Shown here: positions 9,387-14,185 of the stretch, in pieces
Numbering within the stretch: position 1 is the first letter of the stretch
Layout: every line of letters begins with the position of its first letter
Assembly: GCA_002433805.1 (NCBI GenBank)
Contig: DJIW01000023.1
Location: 1-14,185, forward strand
DNA: 14,185 nucleotides
Origin: Competibacteraceae bacterium UBA6584
GTDB lineage: Bacteria > Pseudomonadota > Gammaproteobacteria > Competibacterales > Competibacteraceae
Reading direction: 5' to 3'
Position numbers and translations under genes: made by a program
The notes under the pieces: generated by a model
The model's input: only the letters and a program-made list of their open reading frames with translations
Database searches by the model: none
What the model was told of the DNA's origin: nothing

Positions 9387-10700
9387 ATGCTGAGTTCCGA
9401 GACGCACCGCGCCGTCGAAGCGATATGGCGGATCGAATCCGCCAAGATCATCGCGGCGCTAGCGCGGCGGGTCCGCGATATCGGGCTTGCGGAAGAACTG
9501 GCCCAGGAAGCCTTGGTCGCGGCGCTCGAACGGTGGCCCGATCAAGGCATTCCGGACAACCCCGGCGCGTGGTTGGTGGCCGTCGCCAAGCGCCGGGCCA
9601 TCGATTTCATCCGGCATAAGGTCCTGCGCCAGCGCAAGGAGCCGGAACTGGCGCGCGAGATCGAGGCCCAACTCCAGGATGCGGCCCCGCCACAAACCGA
9701 TGCTGCGCTCGACGAACCCGTGGACGACGATCTGTTGCGCCTGATTTTCATCGCCTGCCATCCGGTGCTGTCCACCGAAGCTCGCGTCGCCCTCACCCTG
9801 CGTCTGCTCGGCGGTTTGACGACCGAAGAGATCGCGCGGGCCTTTCTCGTTCCCGAACCGACCATCGCCCAAAGGATCGTGCGGGCCAAGCGCACCCTCG
9901 CCGAGGCGCACGTGCCTTTTGAAGTCCCGCGCGGGAGCGAACTGGCTGGACGCCTGGCATCGGTGCTCGAAGTTATCTATTTGATCTTTAATGAAGGTTA
10001 CGCCGCGACGGCCGGCGACCGCTGGCTGCGGCCCGAACTGTGCGACGAGGCGTCGCGCCTGGGGCGGATTCTGGCCGAACTGGCGCCGGCGGAGCCGGAG
10101 GCGCACGGCCTGGTGGCGCTGATGGAATTTCAAGCCTCGCGGTCGCGGGCGCGGGTCGGCCCTGGCGGGGAACCTATTCTGCTGCTCGATCAAAATCGGG
10201 CGCGCTGGGATCACGTCCTGATCCGGCGTGGTTTCGCCGCGCTCGCCCGTGTCGACGCGCTCGGCCGAGTTTACGGGCCGTATGCACTGCAAGCGGCCAT
10301 CGCCGGTTGTCACGCCCGCGCCAGCGTCGCGGCGGAAACGGATTGGGAACGCATCGCGGCGCTGTACGATGCGCTGGCGCAAGTGGTGCCGTCTCCGGTG
10401 GTGGAGCTGAATCGCGCGGTCGCGTTGGCCATGGCCTTCGGCCCGGCGGCGGGGCTTGAAGCCGTCGATGCGCTGAATTCGGAACCTTTGCTCAAGAATT
10501 ACCATCTATTGCCGAGCGTGCGCGGCGATTTTCTGGTCAAACTCGAACGTTTCGACGAAGCGCGGGCAGAGTTCGAGCGCGCGGCGACGCTCACCCGCAA
10601 CCGGCGCGAACGGGAGCTGCTGTCGGAGCGCGCCCGACGGTGCGTCGGCGGTTCGGGTTCCACCACGCAAAAAGGCTTTCCGATTCATGTCGATGGCTGA
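9387..10700 (+). CDS. ECF sigma factor with C-terminal extension (ECF42 type)
   Basis: The 437-aa product has sigma region 2 at about 8-75 (LAEELAQEALVAALERWPD, PGAWLVAVAKRRAIDFIRHK) and region 4 at about 120-180 (LSTEARVALTLRLLGGLTTE, then VPEPTIAQRIVRAKRTLAE). About 250 further residues contain YLIFNEGYAAT and TPR-like helices up to the end. This long extension (DUF6596-like) and the adjacent DGPF genes are the hallmarks of ECF42 sigma factors. No anti-sigma gene is visible. In this group the C-terminal extension is thought to take part in control. AGGAGG at 9373-9378 lies 8 nt before the ATG. The predicted role is to direct RNA polymerase to the sites at 7431 and 8405. The 3' end overlaps the ABC gene by 14 nt. 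Confidence 0.9.
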   Translation: MLSSETHRAVEAIWRIESAKIIAALARRVRDIGLAEELAQEALVAALERWPDQGIPDNPGAWLVAVAKRRAIDFIRHKVLRQRKEPELAREIEAQLQDAAPPQTDAALDEPVDDDLLRLIFIACHPVLSTEARVALTLRLLGGLTTEEIARAFLVPEPTIAQRIVRAKRTLAEAHVPFEVPRGSELAGRLASVLEVIYLIFNEGYAATAGDRWLRPELCDEASRLGRILAELAPAEPEAHGLVALMEFQASRSRARVGPGGEPILLLDQNRARWDHVLIRRGFAALARVDALGRVYGPYALQAAIAGCHARASVAAETDWERIAALYDALAQVVPSPVVELNRAVALAMAFGPAAGLEAVDALNSEPLLKNYHLLPSVRGDFLVKLERFDEARAEFERAATLTRNRRERELLSERARRCVGGSGSTTQKGFPIHVDG

Positions 10701-11622
10701 TGCAAACCTTCAAAACGAACCGGTTTTGCTGGCGACCGGCTTGGTCAAGCAGTTCGACGGCCGGCGCGTGGTCGATGAAGTCGATTTGCAGTGTCGGGGC
10801 GGTCAGGTTTTGGGGCTGCTCGGGGCCAACGGAGCCGGCAAGACCACCACCTTGCGGCTGTGCTACGGTTTCTTGCAACCCGACGCGGGCGCGGTCCAGG
10901 TGGCGGGCATCGACCGGCGCACCCATCCCGAGGAAGCATCCCGACGGGTAGGGGTTTGCACCCAGGACGACACTTTCGACACCGATTTCACGGTGCGCGG
11001 CAATCTGGAGCAGGTCGGCCGTTATTTCCGTCCGCGCCCGCCCGCGCTGGCGGCGCGGATCGGCGCGCTGCTGGAGCGCTTCGGTTTGGACCGCTACGCC
11101 GACGCCAAGCCGGACATTCTTTCCGGCGGCTACCGACGGCGGCTGATGCTGGCCCGCGCGCTGGTCCACCAGCCGCAATTGCTGTTTCTGGACGAGCCCA
11201 CCACAGGGCTGGACCCGCAAGCGCGCCTGGAGGTTTGGGAGCTGATCGACACGCTCCGGCGCGAGGGCTTGGGCATCGTCCTGACCACGCACTACATGGA
11301 GGAGGCCGAGCGTTTGTCCGACGAGTTATTGGTCTTGCGCGAGGGCCGGACGGTGGCGACGGGGCCGTCGCAAACCGTGCTGGGCGATCTGGTCGGCGAG
11401 CACATGCTGGTGTTGGAAGCCGCCGATCCGGCCATTCCGGCGGTTCGCGACTGGGCGCGTCAAGCCGGCTTGCCGGAGCCGACCCGCGTGCTATCCGCGC
11501 TCCATCTCGCCCTGGACGGGCCGGGCTTGGCTCAATTCAGCGCCCGGTTCGGCGAACTGCGCTTCGAGGTTCGCCCGCCGACGCTCGACGATTTGTTTCT
11601 TAAATTGGCGGAAAAAGCGTGA
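10687..11622 (+). CDS. ABC transporter ATP-binding protein, NodI/DrrA-like
   Basis: The 311-aa ATPase has all the ABC motifs: Walker A GANGAGKTT (46-54), Q-loop CTQDD (Gln93), signature LSGGYRRRL (145-153), Walker B LLFLDEP (165-171), D-loop GLDP, and H-loop His202 in TTHYMEEAE. The FDTDFTVRGNLEQVGRYF stretch and the roughly 90-residue C-terminal tail are typical of NodI-like subunits of ABC-2 exporters. It should power the permease encoded next. The ATG at 10687 overlaps the sigma gene by 14 nt, and a second in-frame ATG at 10693 overlaps by 8 nt. AAAGG about 9 nt upstream fits the first. The overlap strongly suggests co-transcription and coupling with the sigma factor. The substrate cannot be read from sequence. 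Confidence 0.9.
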   Translation: MSMADANLQNEPVLLATGLVKQFDGRRVVDEVDLQCRGGQVLGLLGANGAGKTTTLRLCYGFLQPDAGAVQVAGIDRRTHPEEASRRVGVCTQDDTFDTDFTVRGNLEQVGRYFRPRPPALAARIGALLERFGLDRYADAKPDILSGGYRRRLMLARALVHQPQLLFLDEPTTGLDPQARLEVWELIDTLRREGLGIVLTTHYMEEAERLSDELLVLREGRTVATGPSQTVLGDLVGEHMLVLEAADPAIPAVRDWARQAGLPEPTRVLSALHLALDGPGLAQFSARFGELRFEVRPPTLDDLFLKLAEKA

Positions 11623-12440
11623 GCCTGCGGGATCGCTACCGCGCCGCCCTGCAATGGCAGAGCCGCGCCGTTTTGGGCCGCCATCTGACCGTGTACCGGC
11701 GCAACTGGCACACGGCCGCGCTGCCGCCCCTGCTGGAACCGATCATCTTGCTGCTAGCGTTCGGGGTCGGATTGGGCGGCTTCATCCCGCAGTTCGCTTG
11801 GCGCGGGCATGCCGTGTCCTATTTGGCCTACCTCGCGCCCGGCATGCTGGCTTATACCGCGTTCATGACGGCGTTCTTTCAAGCGCTGTTCGCCGCCTAC
11901 ATCCGAATGCATTACCAAAAAACCTGGGAAGGGCAACTGATCACCCAGGTGCGGTTGGAGCATGTGGTCTGGGGCGAGGCGCTGTGGGCCGCCACTCTGG
12001 GCACGGCCTACGCCCTGATCGTGATTCTGGTGCTGGCGGGGTTTTCGCTGGCCGGCTGGTTGCACCTGCATTGGGCTGGCGCGCTGTTGGCGCTGCCATT
12101 GTTGTTTTTGGCCGCCTTGGCCTTCGCCTCGTTGGGTCTGCTGTTCACCGCGCTGGTGCCCAGTATCGACCACATGAATATTCCCTTCTTTCTGGTGATC
12201 ATGCCGCTCGGCTTTGCCAGCAGCACGTATTTTCCGTTGGAGGGCGACTCGCTCTGGACGTGGGCGTGGCTGACCTTGAATCCCTTGCATCACTTGGCGG
12301 AAGGGGTGCGCTTGCTGCTGTTGACCGGCCAAACCGACCATCACTTGCCGGCCGCTGGCGGGCTGTTCGTGTTGATGATTCTGATCTTGATTCCCATCGA
12401 CGAGCGGTTGTTGCGACGGCGGGTGTTGGGGGAGGGTTGA
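11619..12440 (+). CDS. ABC-2 type permease, NodJ-like
   Basis: The 273-aa product is an integral membrane protein with about six hydrophobic segments, near 33-52, 66-90, 120-141, 150-177, 186-202 and 243-260. It matches NodJ/ABC-2 permeases: YRRNW and LEPIILLLAFGVGLG near the N-terminus, YLAPGMLAYTAFMTAFFQAL, TWEGQLITQVRLEHVVWGEA, and the late LTLNPLHHLAEGVRLLLLTG. It starts with GTG inside a GTGA overlap with the ATPase stop, so it is translationally coupled. With the ATPase it would form an exporter in the inner membrane. NodJ-like does not mean nodulation: such pairs are widespread exporters in non-rhizobial bacteria. No terminator is obvious after the stop. Confidence 0.9.
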   Translation: MSLRDRYRAALQWQSRAVLGRHLTVYRRNWHTAALPPLLEPIILLLAFGVGLGGFIPQFAWRGHAVSYLAYLAPGMLAYTAFMTAFFQALFAAYIRMHYQKTWEGQLITQVRLEHVVWGEALWAATLGTAYALIVILVLAGFSLAGWLHLHWAGALLALPLLFLAALAFASLGLLFTALVPSIDHMNIPFFLVIMPLGFASSTYFPLEGDSLWTWAWLTLNPLHHLAEGVRLLLLTGQTDHHLPAAGGLFVLMILILIPIDERLLRRRVLGEG

Positions 12441-12623
12441 CCTCGCACCGCCCTCCGCTGCTGGATTTGGTCGGTGGCTGGCGCGGATTCCATTGCGGCG
12501 GCGCGCTCGATCCGGGCGTTACTGAATAATGTTAAATTAAAGCGCTCGACCTGAACTTAACCGAGCATCATTTGCCAAACCGCCCGGAGAGAGAGCAATC
12601 CGGATCGGGAGCTTGAGATTGGC

Positions 12624-13394
12624 ATGATGAACGATACGCTAGAGCGAATTTATTCCATCGCGGCGGGTTATGTCAGTGGCGTCGATTGTTTTGACCTTCA
12701 GGAAAGCGGTTATTTTTTAGCGGGCTGCATTGCCGCGCTGCGCGCCGGGGAACGGTTGGATGAAACCTTCCTGCGGGCCTTGGAAGGCGTTGCGGGTCAA
12801 ATGATCGGCGAAGCGGAAGCGACCGAGCGGTTATTTCAGCTAGCCAGCCCGAAGAAGGGCGATTTGCTGCTGCTGCGCAAGGCCGCCGACCCCGTGAATA
12901 CGGCTTGGCAGGCGGCCTACATGAATGTGATGCGGCATTTGGAGCGCGGTCAATCGGTGAATTTGGCGGCGGGTCCCGCAACGGATTGGCGGGCCTTGGT
13001 GTCCCAGGTGGGCCGGGGTATTGCCAAGAACGCCGCCGATTGGGTTTGGGTCGATTTGAATGATCCGGCGACCAAAACTCGCCGGGGTCTGCTGCGAAAG
13101 GTCGCTCAGGGGTTGGGCGCGTCTGACGGGCTATCGGAAGACTTGGATGATTTAGCGAACTTTGCGGCTTTGTTGAAGGAACGCGCGCGGCCTTATCTGG
13201 CTTTGACGAACTTCGATTTAGTGGCCGGTCGCGATGGTTACGACGAGGAGTTTTTTTCCGCGTTACATACCTTAGTTTGCGATCAAAAGCGGGTTACCCT
13301 TTTGGTTCAATCGAACCAGCCTCTTGCTGGCGGTGCATTGATCTCGGCCCAGCACTGCGATTATTTCCAGACCGTTAAATTGAGTGCGTCCTAA
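12624..13394 (+). CDS. Hypothetical protein, possibly a degenerate P-loop NTPase-like protein
   Basis: I do not recognise this 256-aa protein. Residues 1-75 are helical and acidic. Residues 100-256 follow the strand-helix rhythm of AAA/STAND NTPases: RGQSVNLAAGPATDW (108-122) sits where a P-loop would be but has no GKT/GKS. WVWVDLNDP (140-148) resembles the strand after the P-loop helix, RPYLALTNFD (189-198) sits where Walker B would be, and KRVTLLVQSNQPL (222-234) resembles the sensor strand. If the resemblance is real, it is a non-ATP-binding relative. There are no membrane segments or signal peptide. The start is uncertain: ATGATG at 12624/12627, with GGGAG 12 nt upstream. The 183 nt before it include an AT-rich patch (12521-12541), the likely promoter area, but no clear boxes. 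Confidence 0.7.
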   Translation: MMNDTLERIYSIAAGYVSGVDCFDLQESGYFLAGCIAALRAGERLDETFLRALEGVAGQMIGEAEATERLFQLASPKKGDLLLLRKAADPVNTAWQAAYMNVMRHLERGQSVNLAAGPATDWRALVSQVGRGIAKNAADWVWVDLNDPATKTRRGLLRKVAQGLGASDGLSEDLDDLANFAALLKERARPYLALTNFDLVAGRDGYDEEFFSALHTLVCDQKRVTLLVQSNQPLAGGALISAQHCDYFQTVKLSAS

Positions 13395-13441
13395 TCACCT
13401 ATAGCTCATGTCCTGTCCTTATTCATAGCGGTAAGCGAGCT

Positions 13442-13472
13442 GTTGGATATATCTTCACATTTGTAATCCAAC
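13442..13472. repeat. Inverted repeat GTTGGAT/ATCCAAC upstream of the antitoxin relic
   Basis: GTTGGAT at 13442-13448 and ATCCAAC at 13466-13472 form a perfect 7-bp inverted repeat with a 17-nt spacer. It ends one base before the ATG of the decayed MazE-like gene. Antitoxins of this class bind palindromes in their own promoters, so this may be the old operator. That is inference from position and symmetry only. Confidence 0.35.
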
Positions 13473-13473
13473 G

Positions 13474-13714
13474 ATGTAGGACGACACACAACTGGCGAAG
13501 TGGAGCAACAGCCTAGCAGTCTTTTTTCCAGCGGCTGTGAAGGAAGTGTTGCATATTCAGCAAGGAGACGATATCGAAATCGTTGGGACGCGGGCGCTTA
13601 ACAATCCGTAGGAAACCAAACCCAAGCGAGTTTCTGGTTCGGCTCCGTCAGCTTCTCGGTCGGCTCTCAGCCGATTTCAAGTTTGATCGGCTAGAGGCGC
13701 ATAAGCGCAGTTAA
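13474..13714 (+). pseudogene. Decayed MazE/AbrB (SpoVT-AbrB fold) antitoxin gene
   Basis: The ATG at 13474 is followed directly by TAG. The same frame then reads TQLAKWSNSLAVFFPAAVKE, then VLHIQQGDDIEIVG, an unmistakable MazE-type swapped-hairpin DNA-binding domain (family form: QLAKWGNSLAVRIP..V...L....GD.VEI). A second TAG at 13609-13611 interrupts it. The C-terminal tail continues one frame over as GRLSADFKFDRLEAHKRS and then TAA at 13712-13714, matching the ADFxFDRxEAxxR end of this antitoxin group. Two stops and a frameshift show the gene is dead. No intact toxin follows; the FSNTN stretch just after it (about 13720-13735) vaguely recalls a PIN-toxin FDTN start, but is too short to call. 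The base composition is more AT-rich than upstream. Confidence 0.8.
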
Positions 13715-13792
13715 GCCGTTTTCCAATACCAACTGTTGGACATTGCGCTAGGGAGGGGTCAAGCGATCTATTAGGGGGATCTTAAGGGCTAG

Positions 13793-13813
13793 CGGCCAAG
13801 TTGACCTTGGCCG
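13793..13813 (-). terminator. Hairpin downstream of the small membrane protein gene (possible terminator)
   Basis: CGGCCAAG (13793-13800) and CTTGGCCG (13806-13813) form a perfect 8-bp stem with a 5-nt loop. On the minus strand the hairpin lies about 16 nt after the stop of the 62-aa gene, a usual place for a terminator. There is no T-tract after it on either strand, so efficient intrinsic termination is doubtful. An outer pair, GGGGTC (13755-13760) with GACCCC (13816-13821), could extend the structure. Confidence 0.35.
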
Positions 13814-13829
13814 ACGACCCCGTCTCAGT

Positions 13830-14018
13830 TCATTTAATCAGCACGAGCGCAATGTCCATCGCTCGGATGATCATAAGACAGCCAACAATTGCCAAGACGT
13901 ACCTGATAACACGTAAGGCTGTCGCGTTGGCTGTAAAGGAAAATAAGAAGCCGCCCAGCCATCCCATGCCTTGACGGTCAAGGCTGAGCTTATTCGAAGT
14001 ATATTTTTTGATAGACAT
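13830..14018 (-). CDS. Small membrane protein (62 aa) under predicted c-di-GMP riboswitch control
   Basis: The minus-strand ATG at 14018 begins MSIKKYTSNKLSLDRQGMGW, and the frame ends with TGA at 13832-13830. The N-terminus is basic and polar. A long hydrophobic segment (about 37-61, VIRYVLAIVGCLMIIRAMDI onward) should span the membrane once, and residues 19-29 may form a second, weaker segment. AGGAGA (minus strand, 14033-14028) lies 9 nt before the ATG and decides the start. A GTG at 14048 in the same frame lies inside a hairpin without its own SD and is less likely. I recognise no family. The upstream aptamer indicates a role linked to c-di-GMP, such as motility, surface attachment or envelope functions, but nothing in the protein identifies which. 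Confidence 0.72.
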   Translation of the reverse strand: MSIKKYTSNKLSLDRQGMGWLGGFLFSFTANATALRVIRYVLAIVGCLMIIRAMDIALVLIK

Positions 14019-14027
14019 TACTTGAGT

Positions 14028-14069
14028 TCTCCTGAAGTTATATGCCACGCGAACGTGGCTTCTTCAGGA
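14028..14069 (-). promoter_or_regulatory. Expression-platform hairpin that sequesters the Shine-Dalgarno
   Basis: On the minus strand TCCTGAAG (14069-14062) pairs with CTTCAGGA (14037-14030), 8 bp, and inside it GCCACG-TTCG-CGTGGC (14059-14044) makes a 6-bp stem. The 3' outer arm contains most of the AGGAG ribosome-binding site of the 62-aa gene, so the closed hairpin should block translation. No T-tract follows on either strand, so this is not an intrinsic terminator. It lies about 30 nt downstream of the c-di-GMP aptamer. Confidence 0.7.
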
Positions 14070-14100
14070 AAACTGCAAGATCCTTTGGAAACATAATCGT

Positions 14101-14185
14101 TCGCTTGGCGACCCTGCGACCGTGCTTTAATTGCTTAAAGGTTAGGCCAGTGGCTTTGCGTCGCTACCTTTCGATAGGTTTGCCT
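14101..14185 (-). promoter_or_regulatory. Cyclic di-GMP-I (GEMM) riboswitch aptamer, 5' end cut by window edge
   Basis: Read on the minus strand from 14185, the sequence shows the conserved core of the GEMM-I aptamer. First come GGCAAACC (14184-14177) and a 5-bp stem capped by a GAAA tetraloop (stem 14177-14173 with 14168-14164). Then follows GACGCAAAGCC (14162-14152), and GGCCTAA, the tetraloop-receptor side. A second helix is closed by CTTTAA-GCAA-TTAAAG (14140-14125, 6 bp with a GNRA loop). It ends with CGGTCGCAGGGTCGCC (14122-14107). This is the order and spacing of the Vibrio Vc2 aptamer. The 5' strand of the basal helix lies beyond the window. The riboswitch should sense c-di-GMP and control the 62-aa membrane protein gene downstream. 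Confidence 0.9.

Noticed and set aside
9459..10505. A 348-codon open frame on the minus strand
   Set aside because: It is antisense to the sigma factor gene, rich in Arg/Gln/Gly, with no domain signature.
10688..10714. TGTCGA at 10688-10693 as a third ECF42 promoter before the ABC genes
   Set aside because: The bases 17 nt downstream (CAAAAC) do not match CG[A/T]C, and the site overlaps the ATPase start codon.
11654..12529. A 291-codon plus-strand frame overlapping the permease
   Set aside because: It lacks hydrophobic segments and any family match. The overlapping frame is a clear NodJ-like permease.
13830..14069. The leader hairpin as an intrinsic terminator
   Set aside because: No run of T follows the stem on either strand, and the SD lies in its 3' arm, which fits translational control better.
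14038..14094. An 18-codon minus-strand frame (MFPKDLAVFLKKPRSRGI) between the riboswitch and the 62-aa gene
   Set aside because: It would run through the SD-sequestering hairpin, which is suggestive, but there is no Shine-Dalgarno before its ATG, and the riboswitch pairing model already explains the leader.

Overview
The window looks like chromosomal DNA of a GC-rich proteobacterium, probably a gammaproteobacterium. It has long GC-rich reading frames, a glcDEF locus in the proteobacterial order, an AcnA-type aconitase, NodI/NodJ-like ABC genes, a MazE-type antitoxin relic and a c-di-GMP-I (GEMM) riboswitch. I cannot name the species from sequence alone.

Layout, left to right. (1) Positions 1-307, minus strand: the N-terminal part of a DUF305 lipoprotein that runs off the edge. 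(2) 619-7304, plus strand: a glycolate-oxidation operon, glcD-glcE-glcF, joined by 1-4 nt overlaps and followed 2 nt later by an acnA-type aconitase. A short leader ORF whose stop overlaps the glcD start codon may couple translation into the operon. (3) 7431-12440, plus strand: three DGPF/YCII-family proteins, one PhnB-like VOC protein, an ECF sigma factor with a long C-terminal extension (the DGPF-associated ECF42 type), and an overlapping NodI/NodJ-like ABC exporter pair. Two sites of the form [T/C]GTCGA-N17-CG[A/T]C lie in the two longest gaps before the DGPF/VOC genes. They fit autoregulation by the sigma factor. (4) 12624-13394: an unrecognised 256-aa protein with a faint resemblance to a P-loop NTPase that has lost its Walker motifs. 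(5) 13395-14185: AT-richer DNA with a decayed MazE/AbrB antitoxin gene, then, on the minus strand, a GEMM c-di-GMP riboswitch, a hairpin that buries a Shine-Dalgarno sequence, and a 62-aa membrane protein.

How the parts may work together. GlcDEF oxidises glycolate to glyoxylate at the membrane, and the co-transcribed aconitase would serve the TCA/glyoxylate cycle. That aconitase carries Pro-Ala where the active-site Ser-Ser pair is expected. The ECF-DGPF-ABC cluster reads as one regulon in which the sigma factor drives its DGPF partners, itself and, by read-through, an exporter. At the right edge the last bases of the c-di-GMP aptamer can pair (10 of 11 bp) with the inner part of the hairpin that sequesters the ribosome-binding site. 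This gives a concrete switching model for c-di-GMP control of a small membrane protein. The riboswitch unit and the unusual aconitase are the most noteworthy items.
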